64,000 nt of DNA from Nitrospirillum amazonense (GTDB taxonomy: Bacteria > Pseudomonadota > Alphaproteobacteria > Azospirillales > Azospirillaceae): the NCBI RefSeq assembly GCF_007828035.1, contig NZ_VITV01000003.1, positions 372,001-436,000 of the forward strand, given 5' to 3'. Positions 26,215 to 36,113 of the stretch are shown here, piece by piece (the first letter of the stretch is position 1; each line of letters opens with the position of its first letter). Under the pieces are notes generated by a model. That model searched no databases, had not been told where the DNA came from, and saw nothing but the letters and a program-made list of their open reading frames with translations. The position numbers were made by a program, and so were the translations under genes.

Positions 26215-28638
26215 TTATAAAGAGGCTATGGCCGCTGCGACCTGTTCCAGCGCGCCCGGAACAGCCTTTGCCGCCAGCCGCGCCTCATCAACCTTCCCTT
26301 GGACCAGGGCTTCTTCCACTCGGTCGGCCACACGGGCCAGGACGTCGGCCCCGGCGCTTTTCGCCACGCCGGCCAGGGCATGCGCCTCGCGCCGGGCGGC
26401 ACCCGCGTCACCGAGGGCGAAGGCCTGGTCCAGGCCGTCCGCCAGCGGGCGCGCCGCCCCCAGGAAGTCACTCAGGAAGGCCCGCGCCTCGTCATCCAGT
26501 ACGCTGAACAATTCCAGGGTGCGGGCCAGGTTCAGCACCGCTGTCGTATCCCCCGGCGTCGTGTCCCCCAGCGTCGTGTCCCGCTGCACCGCGTACCCTG
26601 GCATCGTGTCAACCAACGGCGGCGGCGCGGCCTTCGCACCGCTGTCCGACAACGGCGGCAGCCATTGCGCCAGGCAGCGATCCAGCCGGTCCAGCTCCAG
26701 GGGCTTGGCCAGGAAGCCGTCCATGCCCGCCGCCAGGCAGCGCTGGGATTCCCCCGCCATGGCGTTGGCCGTCAGGGCGATGATGGGGGTGCGCAGGCCG
26801 GTGCCCGTTTCCGCTTCTCGGATGGCGGCGGTTAGCTCGAACCCGTCCATCTCCGGCATATTGCAGTCGGTCAGCACCAGGCCGAAGCGGCCCGTGCGCC
26901 AAGCGGCCAAGGCCTGGCGCCCATCCTCGGTGACCTCGGCGGCGATGCCCAACAGGCTGAGCTGCCGGCGGATCACCATCTGGTTGACGGGCTGGTCTTC
27001 CGCCACCAGCACCAAGCGGCCTTGCGCCATGGCCACCTCGACCGGCGGCGGCTCGCCGCGCCCCTGGCGCAAGGGCGACGCCACAGCGCGGGCCGCCGTC
27101 TCCTGCCCCGCTGCAGAGGCCACGGCGCGGATCAGGGGCACGCGGCGCACCGGACGGCCAATCTGCACCGTGCCCGACGGCAGGCCCGCCGGCCGCACCG
27201 AATCCGCCGCTGCCACCAACACCGCCGGCTTGCCCGCCGGCAGGTCGGGCCAAACGTCGCCCGGCCGGGGAACGACCACGGCCACGTTCCAAGGCTGGCC
27301 TTCGCCCGCCACCCGGCCGCCGGCGGCCTCGACATAGCAGGCGACGGTGTCGCGCAGGGCCTGGGTCTCGGCCGCCACCAGCACGGTGATGCCGGCCAGC
27401 GACGGCAGGGCCGGCTGGGGTGCCGCCACCGGCTGTTCCTGGGCAACGGCCAGGTCTATCTCGAACCAGAAGGTGGACCCCTGGCCCGGCGCGCTGTCCA
27501 AGCCGATGCTGCCTTGCATCAAATCGATCAGGCGGCGGCTGATGGACAGGCCCAGGCCGGTACCACCGAAGCGGCGGCTTGTGGAGCTTTCGGCCTGGGT
27601 GAAGGGCTGGAACAGCTGCTTCTGCACATCATCGGCGATGCCGATGCCGGTGTCCTGCACCGCCACCCGCACCCGCGCCCGGCCCGGCGCCGCGCCGGGC
27701 AGGCAACGCACCGACAGGGTGACGCCGCCCTTCTCGGTGAACTTGATGGCGTTGCCCGTCAGGTTGTACAGCACCTGGCGCAGGCGCAACGGGTCGCCCA
27801 TCAGCAACTCGGGGATGGCGGGGTCGATGTGCACGTGCAGGTCCAGCGCGCGCTTGCGCGCCTGGGCCGCCAGCATGTCGGCCACACCCTCCACCAGCGG
27901 ACCCAGCGCCACCGGATGGCACTCGATGTCCATGCGCCCGGCCTCGATCTTCGAGAAGTCGAGGATGTCGTCGATGATGCGCAGCAGGGTGCCGGCCGCG
28001 TCCCGCGCGGTGAACAGCATCTCCATCTGATCATCATCCAGACCCGTATGGGACATCAGTTCCAGCATGCCCAGCACGGCGTTCATGGGCGTGCGGATCT
28101 CATGGCTCATCGTGGCCAGGAAGCTGGACTTCAGCCGGCTGGCGCTCTGCGCCTCGCGCGCGGTGCGGATGTTGTCGTAGGACCGCAGCGCCGTGATGAT
28201 GGTGATGAACAGCTTCTCCGAGGTGAGCTCGGTCTTCGCCTTGTAGTCGTTGATGTCGTAATTGACGATGACGTCGCGCACCGGCGCCTGGCCGGGCTGG
28301 CCGGTGCGCAGCACGATGCGCACGTCGTTGTTGTCGAATTCCTCGCGGATGCGCCGTGCCAGCACCAGGCCGGCATCATCCGTTTCCATGACGATGTCCA
28401 GCAGGGCCACGGCGATGTCGCCGCGCTTGGTCAGGATGCCCGCCGCCTCGGCCGCCGATCGCGCGGTCAGCAATTCCAACGGCCGGCCCTTGTACGTCAG
28501 CCGGCTGAGCACCAGCCGGGTCATGATGTGCACTTCCTCGTCGTCATCGACGACCAGGATGGGCCAGGGCGGCAGCTCCGGCGCGCGCGTCGCCGGTGCA
28601 TCCTCCGCCAGGAACAGGGAATCGAGGTCAGACGTCAT
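26215..28638 (-). CDS. Soluble hybrid histidine kinase (REC-HK-REC-HPt)
   Basis: An 807-residue cytoplasmic kinase without membrane helices. N-terminal receiver (about 27-150; VVDDDEEVH, ALLDIVME) of the type usually joined to DUF3369; HisKA near 180 ([20 protein letters not shown]); HATPase with GTGLGLSISRRLI; a degenerate receiver-like segment (about 410-520) lacking the Asp motif; a full receiver (VAEDQPVNQM, Asp in LTDCNMPEMDG, Lys in LAKPLEL); and an HPt domain with His in EAHALAGVAKSAGA. A tandem-repeat linker lies between the last receiver and HPt. It is followed by a single-domain receiver gene, so the pair is a likely phosphorelay. Input may arrive through the N-terminal receiver. 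Confidence 0.92.
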   Translation of the reverse strand: MTSDLDSLFLAEDAPATRAPELPPWPILVVDDDEEVHIMTRLVLSRLTYKGRPLELLTARSAAEAAGILTKRGDIAVALLDIVMETDDAGLVLARRIREEFDNNDVRIVLRTGQPGQAPVRDVIVNYDINDYKAKTELTSEKLFITIITALRSYDNIRTAREAQSASRLKSSFLATMSHEIRTPMNAVLGMLELMSHTGLDDDQMEMLFTARDAAGTLLRIIDDILDFSKIEAGRMDIECHPVALGPLVEGVADMLAAQARKRALDLHVHIDPAIPELLMGDPLRLRQVLYNLTGNAIKFTEKGGVTLSVRCLPGAAPGRARVRVAVQDTGIGIADDVQKQLFQPFTQAESSTSRRFGGTGLGLSISRRLIDLMQGSIGLDSAPGQGSTFWFEIDLAVAQEQPVAAPQPALPSLAGITVLVAAETQALRDTVACYVEAAGGRVAGEGQPWNVAVVVPRPGDVWPDLPAGKPAVLVAAADSVRPAGLPSGTVQIGRPVRRVPLIRAVASAAGQETAARAVASPLRQGRGEPPPVEVAMAQGRLVLVAEDQPVNQMVIRRQLSLLGIAAEVTEDGRQALAAWRTGRFGLVLTDCNMPEMDGFELTAAIREAETGTGLRTPIIALTANAMAGESQRCLAAGMDGFLAKPLELDRLDRCLAQWLPPLSDSGAKAAPPPLVDTMPGYAVQRDTTLGDTTPGDTTAVLNLARTLELFSVLDDEARAFLSDFLGAARPLADGLDQAFALGDAGAARREAHALAGVAKSAGADVLARVADRVEEALVQGKVDEARLAAKAVPGALEQVAAAIASL
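26543..26617 (-). repeat. 15-bp coding minisatellite in the hybrid kinase linker
   Basis: About five copies of a 15-bp unit. The first three are near identical (GTCGTATCCCCCGGC, GTCGTGTCCCCCAGC, GTCGTGTCCCGCTGC at 26543-26587), then a diverged copy and GTCGTGTC-like ATCGTGTC at 26603. They encode D-T-T-P/L-G type pentads between the receiver and HPt domains. Confidence 0.7.
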
Positions 28639-28911
28639 CGCCGCCCGTCTTCAGGGCGGTGGGCAGTGACGGCCTGCTGTCGTTTGGAACCGCTGGTCAC
28701 AGCCATGGATCGACGTGTCGGCACCTTTATGCCGCTGGATGATTGGACCCCATCGGGGCACGGCGCCAAGCGCGCCCTACCCTTGTGCTCAGCGCACTGT
28801 ACATGACAGGGCCCGGCCAATCCAGCCGCGCACAATCCGGCGGTCGATCCGGGAGTGTAACGTCACCGGACCGCAACAGTGGACCAAAAGAATCGAGAGT
28901 AAAGCGCAGCC

Positions 28912-29154
28912 TTAGCGGCTGGCCGCCTTGCGCCCGCGGCCGGGGGCCTTGGCGGCCGCCTTGGCGCCACGGCGGCCGCGCTTCACCGGCTCGGGCGGTG
29001 GCGGGGGCGGCGGCGCGATGCAGGCTTCAAGCCCCTGGTACGCCATGACAATGACCGAAGGCAACGCCTCGACACTGACGGGATTGGACCGGGCGTATGA
29101 CGTTGCGATCTTGACCGCCAGTTCCCGCAATTCCGGCCTTAGTCGATCGTTCAT
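28912..29154 (-). CDS. MucR/Ros-like N-terminal domain protein without zinc finger
   Basis: An 80-residue protein. Residues 7-40 (LRELAVKIATSYARSNPVSV then EALPSVI and YQGLEA) match the N-terminal oligomerisation region of MucR/Ros regulators, whose typical form is LTADIVSAYVSNNPVPxxxLPxLI. The C2H2-like zinc finger that normally follows is missing. Instead there is a Pro run (eight prolines) and a basic Ala/Gly/Arg/Lys tail (KRGRRGAKAAAKAPGRGRKA) with RGR cores like AT-hooks. So it may be an H-NS-like DNA-binding or MucR-modulating protein; that is inference. It lies downstream of no obvious operon partner, between two signalling genes on the minus strand. Confidence 0.75.
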   Translation of the reverse strand: MNDRLRPELRELAVKIATSYARSNPVSVEALPSVIVMAYQGLEACIAPPPPPPPEPVKRGRRGAKAAAKAPGRGRKAASR

Positions 29155-29349
29155 CTAACGCTCCCACCCGCTTCCCATGGACGACTTGATAGAAGGGACC
29201 GTAATCAAAGACGCTTCGTTTAGCGCCCATTAATTCGGTCTATGCGGTTTGGGTGAGTAATACCGGCCAAGAGTACTGGCTGGACGCCGGTTCACTATGA
29301 CCCGGGACGGAGATGGGCAAGGGTTCGGGGAAGCGTGTCGGGACCGGTT

Positions 29350-30696
29350 TCAGCCCACCCGGGCCGACGGTGACAGCTCAGGGCGGTCCAGGCCCACCGC
29401 CCCGTCAAGGCGAGCGTCGGCAAAGCGCACGCCGGTGGTGTCCGCCTGCGCCAAATCGGCGCCGCGCAAGTCGGCACCGGTGACGTTGGCGTATTGCAGC
29501 TGGGCGCGCCACAGGCTGGCCCCAGCCATGTCGGCGCCAGTCAGGTCGGCGGGCCATGACCGGCCGTTGGGATGGCCGTCCGGTTGCAGGATATCCGCGG
29601 GGTCCAGGCGGGCGTCGGCCATGTCGGCGCCCGCCAGCCGGGCATGACCCAGCGTGGCCCCACGCAGCACGGCGCCGCGCAGGCTGGCTTCCGTCAGGTC
29701 GGCACCGGAAAGGTCGGCCAGGGTTAGGTCTGCGCCGCCCAGCAGGGCGCCCCGCAGATGCGCGCCGCGCAGGGTGGCGCCCGACAGCCGCGCGCCGCGC
29801 AGATCGGCACCGTCGAGATTGGCGCCCTCCAACTCGGCACGGGCGCCACGGGCGCCGCCGCTGTCTATCCAGCGTTCGTGGTCGTGGACGCGGTGGCGCA
29901 TATCCAGGGCCAGCGAATCGAGGGGGCGGGAGAAGCGCGCCTCATCCAGCAACGCCTCGCTAAGGTCGCAATGGCCCAGCTCCACCCCCACGAGGTCGGC
30001 ACCGGCGAAACACGCGCCCCCCAGCCGCGCGCCCACCAGCAGGGCGCCGTTGAGGCGGGCGGCCGAGAGGTTGGCCTGGCTGAGGTCGGCGCCAGTCAAA
30101 TCGACCTCTCGCAGGACGGAACCGGTGAGGTCGGCACCTCGCAGGTCGGCGCCGCGCAGCACCGCGCCGGTGATGTCGCATTCCAGCATGACCACACCGG
30201 GCAGGCGGGCCCCCACCAACAAGGCGCGGCCCAGATGAGCCTGGCGGAAGACGATGCCCTGGCCGGAGCGTGGCACCTCCGCCGCTCCCTCGCCTTCCCC
30301 CCCGGCATCAGGCACCGCGATCAACATGTCGCTGGAGCGCAAATCGGCGCCGCGCAAATCCGTGCGGTCCAGCAGAGCGCCCCTCAAGGCGCAGCCGCGC
30401 AAGTCGGCCGCCGCCAGGCAGGCTTGGGTCAGGTCGGCATCCGTGAGATCGGCGCCATAAAGGTCGGCCCCCTCCAACCGGCAATTCGTCAGGATGGCGC
30501 CGGACAGGTCGGCTCCGCCCAACTGGGCGCGGGACAGGTTGCGGTTCGACAAGTCAATGCCGCGGAGGATGAGCATCGCCAGATTGGCGCGGCGCCCGCC
30601 CGGCTTGGCCGCCAACCAGCGCTCGTGCTCATCAATAATCTGGGTCAGCTGGGCGCCGAACATGGAACCATCCGCTCGCGACCAAGTAACAGGCAT
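29350..30696 (-). CDS. Pentapeptide-repeat protein
   Basis: A 448-residue protein made almost wholly of A(D/N)LxG pentads ([47 protein letters not shown] and so on) from about residue 42 to 435, interrupted near residues 120-150 and 262-285. Such proteins form a right-handed beta-helix; members include DNA-mimic gyrase-protecting proteins, but most have unknown roles. There is no signal peptide. GGAGGG lies nine bases before the ATG at 30696. The break segment ([13 protein letters not shown]) repeats [17 protein letters not shown] near residue 23, so the gene looks like an internal duplication of a capped repeat unit. Confidence 0.93.
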   Translation of the reverse strand: MPVTWSRADGSMFGAQLTQIIDEHERWLAAKPGGRRANLAMLILRGIDLSNRNLSRAQLGGADLSGAILTNCRLEGADLYGADLTDADLTQACLAAADLRGCALRGALLDRTDLRGADLRSSDMLIAVPDAGGEGEGAAEVPRSGQGIVFRQAHLGRALLVGARLPGVVMLECDITGAVLRGADLRGADLTGSVLREVDLTGADLSQANLSAARLNGALLVGARLGGACFAGADLVGVELGHCDLSEALLDEARFSRPLDSLALDMRHRVHDHERWIDSGGARGARAELEGANLDGADLRGARLSGATLRGAHLRGALLGGADLTLADLSGADLTEASLRGAVLRGATLGHARLAGADMADARLDPADILQPDGHPNGRSWPADLTGADMAGASLWRAQLQYANVTGADLRGADLAQADTTGVRFADARLDGAVGLDRPELSPSARVG

Positions 30697-30818
30697 GCGG
30701 GACAGCCCTCCGGGCCAATCCCAAATGGGCGGGGTCGCTCCGCCGGTATGGAGTATGGGCGCGGCGGGTTAATGGAAACTGAAAGCCGGCTGGAAAATCC
30801 GCATAGGGCGGCGGAATG

Positions 30819-33209
30819 TCAGTCCAGAGCGTCCAGGGCGTCCAGCAACTGGTCCATGCGGTAGGGCTTGGGCAGCAGGCGCATGCCTTCCAGCGGCGGC
30901 AGGTTTTCCGCATAGCCCGTCGTCAACAGCACGGCGAGCTCGGGCCGCAGCAACCGGGCGACCTTGGCCAGTTCCACGCCATTCATGCCACCGGGCATGA
31001 CGATGTCCGAGAACAGGATATCGATGGTGTCGCCATCCTGCAGCAGGGCCAGGGCCTGGTCGGCGCGCGAGGCCTGCAGCACGGTGAAGCCGCGTTCCTT
31101 CAGGCTGGCCGACACGGTGGCGGACACGGTGGCGTCATCCTCCACCACCAGCACGGTGCGCGTCTCTACCCGGTCGGCCGGGCGGGCCTCGGCCGGTGCC
31201 GGGGGCCGGCGGGGAGCGGTGGCAGCGCGGGGCAGGAACAAGGTGACCGTGGTGCCCACGCCCGGCACACTGTCCAGGTGGACGGTGCCGCCCGACTGGC
31301 GGGCGAAGCCATAGACCTGAGACAGGCCCAGGCCGGAACCCTTGCCCACCTCCTTGGTGGTGAAGAAGGGCTCGAACACGTGGGGCAGCACGGCAGGGTC
31401 GATGCCGGAGCCGGTGTCGGTGATGGCCAGGCGCACGAACTGGCCTTTCAGCGCATCCTCCGTCTGGTCCGGCGCCAAGTGCACATTTTCGGCCACGAAG
31501 CGCAGCACGCCGCCGTTGGGCATGGCGTCGCGGGCGTTCACCGCCACGTTCAGCAACGCCAGTTCCAACTGGGCGCTGTCGGCCATGGCTGGCCAAAGCC
31601 CTTGGGGCAGCACCATTTCCAACACAATGTCGGCGCGCAGGGCGTGCATCAGCAGCTGGCGCATGGTGCGCACCAGTTCGGCCACGTCCACCGGCTCGGG
31701 ACGCAGGGCCTGCCGGCGGGCGAAAGCCATCAGCTGGCGGGTCAAACCGGCCCCCCGGTCGACCGCCTGCATGCCGGCGCGAATCAGGTCGCGGCTGCGA
31801 TCATCCGGGGCCCGGCGCAACAGCATGTCCAGACAACCGGACACCGCCTGCAGCAGATTGTTGAAATCATGGGCGATGCCGCCGGTCAGACGGCCCACGG
31901 CCTCCATGCGGTGGGCCTGGAACAAGGCGGTGTTGGCGCTCTCCGCCTCCGCCACCGCCGCCCGCACCTTATCCTCCTGCTCGGCGCTGGAACGGGCCAG
32001 GCGCTGGCTGGCGTCGGCCAGCACCTGGGCTACGGCATCCGCCTCGGCCAAGCCCAGTGTCTCCGTCGGCACGGGAGCCCCACGGCCCAGCGCGGCCGCC
32101 CGGGCGGCCAACTGTTCCACCGGATAGGTGATGCCCCGGGCCAAGCGCAGGGCCAAGCCCAGGGCCAGCGCCAACAAGGCCACCGCCCCCGTCAGCGCCA
32201 ACAACAGGCCACGCCAAGCCTCCCGCCCCAACTCGTCCCGAGGCGCGGCGACCGCCACGACCAGATCCTGGCTGGGCGTGCGCCGGAAAGAAACCATGGT
32301 CGGCATGCCCTCCAGCGACACGCCGGGCATGCGGCCCGATGTCTGCTTGGCATACGCCTCGACGAATTCCGGCCGGGCCTTCTGCCCGACGTAACGCTCG
32401 GGATCGCGGGTACGGGCGATGATGACGCCGGAGCGGTCGACGACGGCGCCGATCCAGCCGGCCCGCAGCTGCTGGTCCGTCAACAGCTGGGTGAATTCCG
32501 TCGATGGCATGACCAGCGACAGGATGTAGGCCGGGGCGCCATTCTGGAACACCGGCTCGTGCAGGGCGATGGCCTGCTGGTTGGTGAGGGTGCTGTTGAA
32601 CAGATTGCCGACACGGCTGTGCCTCGCCTCCAGCGCGGCACGCAGGTTCGGACCCAACTGGCCGCCCGAGAGCGGCGTTCCCGGCGGCAGCGCGGTGTTC
32701 ATCAGCACCCGGCCGTCGCTGGCCGACGCCAGACGGAACCAGTAGCCCTTGGGCAGGTCGATGGCCCTGGCCTGGGCTTCCAGCGCCGCGATATCCCCGT
32801 GCGCCAGGGCGGGAGACGCGATCAGCGCGCGCAAGTAGGCCTGGCTTTGCCCCAACTGCTGGTCCACCGCCAGGGCGAGCATGTGGGCCGTCTCATCAAG
32901 GTGGCGTTCCGCCACCCGGCGCTCCCGCGTGTAGGCCCCGCCCAGTAGCAGGGCGCCGCCCAGCAGGGGCGGCAACAACAGGGTGACGGCGGCCAGCAAA
33001 AGCCGCCCACGCACCCCCAGCGCTGAAGAGGAGGTCCGGGCCGAGCGCTGAGGAGCGGCCACGCGCAGACCGGCCGGCGTCGGCATCGCGGCCGCGATGC
33101 CCCGTCCCCCCGCCGCTATGTCCTCGCCATCCGCCACGTCTCGATCCCTTCGCCGGGGTCTGGCCGCACGCCTACGCCGCATGAAGCCGCTGCCCGGTCC
33201 GCCGTCCAT
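30819..33209 (-). CDS. Hybrid histidine kinase with Cache sensor and receiver
   Basis: Up to 796 residues. TM1 about 68-92 (GRLLLAAVTLLLPPLLGGAL); periplasmic dCache sensor about 93-335; TM2 about 338-360; HAMP; a dimerisation domain with GGIAHDFNNLLQAVSG (the HDFNN type); HATPase (NVAVNARDAMPNGG, DTGSGIDP, GKGSGLGLSQVYG); and a C-terminal receiver (VVEDDATV, Asp in ILFSDIVMPGGMNG, Lys in LLPKPY). All key residues are present. The N-terminal 65 residues are Arg/Ala-rich with several possible starts (33209, 33182, 33086); none has a good ribosome site. The product is of the FixL/NtrB-like hybrid class; its ligand is unknown. Confidence 0.9.
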   Translation of the reverse strand: MDGGPGSGFMRRRRAARPRRRDRDVADGEDIAAGGRGIAAAMPTPAGLRVAAPQRSARTSSSALGVRGRLLLAAVTLLLPPLLGGALLLGGAYTRERRVAERHLDETAHMLALAVDQQLGQSQAYLRALIASPALAHGDIAALEAQARAIDLPKGYWFRLASASDGRVLMNTALPPGTPLSGGQLGPNLRAALEARHSRVGNLFNSTLTNQQAIALHEPVFQNGAPAYILSLVMPSTEFTQLLTDQQLRAGWIGAVVDRSGVIIARTRDPERYVGQKARPEFVEAYAKQTSGRMPGVSLEGMPTMVSFRRTPSQDLVVAVAAPRDELGREAWRGLLLALTGAVALLALALGLALRLARGITYPVEQLAARAAALGRGAPVPTETLGLAEADAVAQVLADASQRLARSSAEQEDKVRAAVAEAESANTALFQAHRMEAVGRLTGGIAHDFNNLLQAVSGCLDMLLRRAPDDRSRDLIRAGMQAVDRGAGLTRQLMAFARRQALRPEPVDVAELVRTMRQLLMHALRADIVLEMVLPQGLWPAMADSAQLELALLNVAVNARDAMPNGGVLRFVAENVHLAPDQTEDALKGQFVRLAITDTGSGIDPAVLPHVFEPFFTTKEVGKGSGLGLSQVYGFARQSGGTVHLDSVPGVGTTVTLFLPRAATAPRRPPAPAEARPADRVETRTVLVVEDDATVSATVSASLKERGFTVLQASRADQALALLQDGDTIDILFSDIVMPGGMNGVELAKVARLLRPELAVLLTTGYAENLPPLEGMRLLPKPYRMDQLLDALDALD

Positions 33210-33308
33210 AGCCGGGGCGCCAAGCTAACCCGGCCATGCGCCCCTGACTAGAGGAGGTATTCCGTGCTGGGTGGCGCCGCCGGCCAGGATACGCCCAAAG
33301 GCAGAGCT

Positions 33309-36113
33309 TCAGTTCGTCGCCTTGGCAAAGTCCCCGGCACGGAAATAGGACAGCTTGTCCGGATCGATGCGGGTGCGCAGGGCCGACGCCACCTGTGCCG
33401 ACGTCACCGCCGCCACCTTGGCTTCCATTTCCGCCGACCAGGCCATGGTGCGACCCAGGTAAAGGTTGGTGGCCAGCAGGCTGGCCAGGCGCGCATCCTC
33501 TGTCCGGCCCATGCGGAACTGATCCAGGAAACCGCTCTTGGCCTCCGCCAGTTCCTGGTCTGTGACACCGTCGCGCACCAGGCGTGCCAATTCCTCGCTG
33601 AAGGCCGTCTTCACCTTGGCCACGTTCTGGGGGGCGGCGATGGCCTGGAGGGTCAGGCGCCCCACATGGTCGATGGCCCCGACCGACAGGGCGGAGCCGG
33701 CGCCATAGGACAGGCCTTCCTTCTGCCGCACACGGTCGCCCAGGCGGGAATGCAGGGTGCTGCCGCCCAGGATGCGATTGGCAATCAGCAGGGCGGGGTA
33801 GTCGGGGTCATCCTCGGTCATGGCCAGGGGCAGACCGGCCAGCAGGATGGCGTTGGCCTTGTCCGGCGTCTGGATCACCTGGTCCAGGCCGGCCACCTGG
33901 GCGGGGGTCTCGGGAATGCGGGTGTAAGGCTGCGGCGCCACGAATCCGCCCAGGGCCGCCTGTACCAGCTGCGGCATGGCGGCGGCGTCGAAGTCGCCCA
34001 CCACAGCCACCTGGGCCCCACGAGCGCCGTAAAAGGCGTGATAGAAGGCCTTCACCTCCTCCAGCTTCAGCGCCTTGATCTTGGCGATCCACTCGTCAAC
34101 CGTGTCGATATGGCCGGGGTGGTCGGGCTGCGTCGTGTCGAAGGCCCGGTCGAAGGCGTTGCTGGCCAGGGACTGGGGATCGGTGCGGGACGATTCCAGG
34201 TCGGAAATGGTGGCGGCGCGCCACTGCTCCAGTTCATCGGCCGGGAAGGCAGGCTCCCGCAGGATCTCGGACACCAGCGCCAGCACCTCGGCCACGTGCG
34301 CGCGGTCGGTACGCACGGCGATGCTGGTCTGCTGCGTACCGGACGAGATGGCCAAATTGGCTTTCATCTTATCCAGCAGGTCGGCGATCTGCTGGCGGCT
34401 GTGCTTGGTCGTGCCTTTCAGCAGCATGCTGGCCACCGCCTCGCACGCGGCGTCCTTCCCCGTCAGGCTGGCATCGTCGCCATAGCGCAGGCGGATCACC
34501 AGGTTTACCGCCTGCCCCCGGGCCGGCTTGGCCAGCAAGGCCAACTTGCCACCGTCCGCCAACTCCAGGCGCTGGGTATGGGTGTCGATGTTGGCCGGGC
34601 TGCTGTCGAACACGGTGTCGGCCACGGCCGCCTCCCGCCCCTTATAGCCATCCACCAGGGACGCGGCGGTGGGCGCGGCCGGGATGTCCACACGCTCCGG
34701 CGCCGCGGTCGGAATGAAGTGGCCCTCGGTGCGGTTGGCCTGGCGGAAATAGGTCTCCCCCACGCGCTGCACATCCGCCGTGGTCACCGCGGCGATGCGG
34801 TCGCGCCCCACGAACAGCAGGCGCCAGTCCCCTTGGGCGATGACATCGGTCAGGCTGAGCGCCACGCCGCCGGGGTTATCCATCAACTGGTCGTAATTCT
34901 TCAGCATGCGGGTCTTGGCGCGGTCGACCTCCTCGTCCGTGATGGGATGGTCGTGCACGCCCTCCACCACGCCCGTCATGACCGACAGCACCTTGGCGGC
35001 GTCGCCGCCCTTGGGCACCTCTGCCAGGGCCATGGCCAGGCCGGGGTCCACACGCTTTTCGGCCGAAGCCGACACGCCGGTGGCCAGCTTTTGCTCCACC
35101 AGCGCCTTGTGCAGGCGTCCCGAGGGCGTGCTGCCCAGGATGAAGGACAGGATGGACAGCGCGGCGCTGTCGGGATGGGTGGCGGCCGGGATGTGATAGG
35201 CCAGCCCCTCGTAACCCGTGTCGCCCACACGGCGCAGGGTGACGGACCGCTCGCCATCCTGTGCCGGTTCGACCGTATATTCCGGCGGCAGCGCCTCGGC
35301 CGGGTTCTTCAGCGCGCCGAAGGCCGCCTGCACGCTGGCCAGGGCCTTGGCCGGGTCGAACTTGCCGGCGATGACCAGGGTGGCGTTATCCGGCCGATAA
35401 TAACGGTGGTAGAAGGCCTGCAGGTGGCCGATGTCCACGTTCTCCACGTCCGAGCGCGCGCCGATGGTGGAATGGCCGTAGTGGTGCCAGAGATATGCTG
35501 AGGAGTGCATGCGCTCCATCAGGATGCCGACGGGGTTGTTCTCCCGCATCTCCATCTCATTGCGCACCACCGTCATCTCGCTGTCGAGATCCTTGCGGGC
35601 GACGAAGGAATGGACCATGCGGTCCGCTTCCAGGCCCAGGGCCCAGTCCAGATAGTCCTGCCGTGCGTCGAAGGTCTCGTAGTAATTGGTGCGGTCCTCG
35701 GCCGTGGTGGCGTTGTTCTGGAAGCCGCGCTTCTGCGTTTCCTGGGGGATGTCGTGGTGATCGGGCGTGCCCTTGAACATCATGTGTTCCAGCAGGTGGG
35801 CCATGCCCGTCTCGCCATACCCTTCCATGCGCGAGCCGACGCGGTACACGACGTTGACGGTGATGGTGGACTTGGCCTCGCTGGGGAACAGCAGCACGCG
35901 CAGGCCGTTGGCCAGGCGGTATTCCGTGATGCCCTCGACGCTGGCGACCGCCCTGGGGGCGGCGAAATCGGCCTTGCCCGCCTTGGCGGGGGCGGTGACC
36001 TTGGGTTGGTCCGCGGCATACGCCACAGCGGGAACGAGAGCAGGCGCCATCAACGCGGACAGGGCGCAACTGGTGGCGAGGGCCGCCGCCAGGAAGGTCT
36101 TACCAGAGGCCAA
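33309..36113 (-). CDS. Exported M16-family zinc metallopeptidase
   Basis: A 934-residue two-domain protease of the pitrilysin/insulinase type. A signal peptide is seen at residues 1-33 (FLAAALATSCALSALMAPAL ending AVAYA). Zinc site HLLEH at residues 106-110 within GETGMAHLLEHMMFKGT, third ligand Glu in the EADRM/DSEMTVVRNE region about 75 residues on. The second half is the inactive M16_C partner with a degenerate motif, as usual. I start at the TTG at 36113, where AAAGGG lies about six bases upstream and the signal peptide follows directly; a GTG just upstream is the alternative. It is divergent from the pqi operon. Role is probably periplasmic peptide degradation. Confidence 0.92.
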   Translation of the reverse strand: MASGKTFLAAALATSCALSALMAPALVPAVAYAADQPKVTAPAKAGKADFAAPRAVASVEGITEYRLANGLRVLLFPSEAKSTITVNVVYRVGSRMEGYGETGMAHLLEHMMFKGTPDHHDIPQETQKRGFQNNATTAEDRTNYYETFDARQDYLDWALGLEADRMVHSFVARKDLDSEMTVVRNEMEMRENNPVGILMERMHSSAYLWHHYGHSTIGARSDVENVDIGHLQAFYHRYYRPDNATLVIAGKFDPAKALASVQAAFGALKNPAEALPPEYTVEPAQDGERSVTLRRVGDTGYEGLAYHIPAATHPDSAALSILSFILGSTPSGRLHKALVEQKLATGVSASAEKRVDPGLAMALAEVPKGGDAAKVLSVMTGVVEGVHDHPITDEEVDRAKTRMLKNYDQLMDNPGGVALSLTDVIAQGDWRLLFVGRDRIAAVTTADVQRVGETYFRQANRTEGHFIPTAAPERVDIPAAPTAASLVDGYKGREAAVADTVFDSSPANIDTHTQRLELADGGKLALLAKPARGQAVNLVIRLRYGDDASLTGKDAACEAVASMLLKGTTKHSRQQIADLLDKMKANLAISSGTQQTSIAVRTDRAHVAEVLALVSEILREPAFPADELEQWRAATISDLESSRTDPQSLASNAFDRAFDTTQPDHPGHIDTVDEWIAKIKALKLEEVKAFYHAFYGARGAQVAVVGDFDAAAMPQLVQAALGGFVAPQPYTRIPETPAQVAGLDQVIQTPDKANAILLAGLPLAMTEDDPDYPALLIANRILGGSTLHSRLGDRVRQKEGLSYGAGSALSVGAIDHVGRLTLQAIAAPQNVAKVKTAFSEELARLVRDGVTDQELAEAKSGFLDQFRMGRTEDARLASLLATNLYLGRTMAWSAEMEAKVAAVTSAQVASALRTRIDPDKLSYFRAGDFAKATN

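Noticed and set aside
30816-32948. 710-residue plus-strand open frame
   Set aside because: Antisense to the hybrid kinase at 30819-33209; His/Gly/Gln-rich and without motifs.
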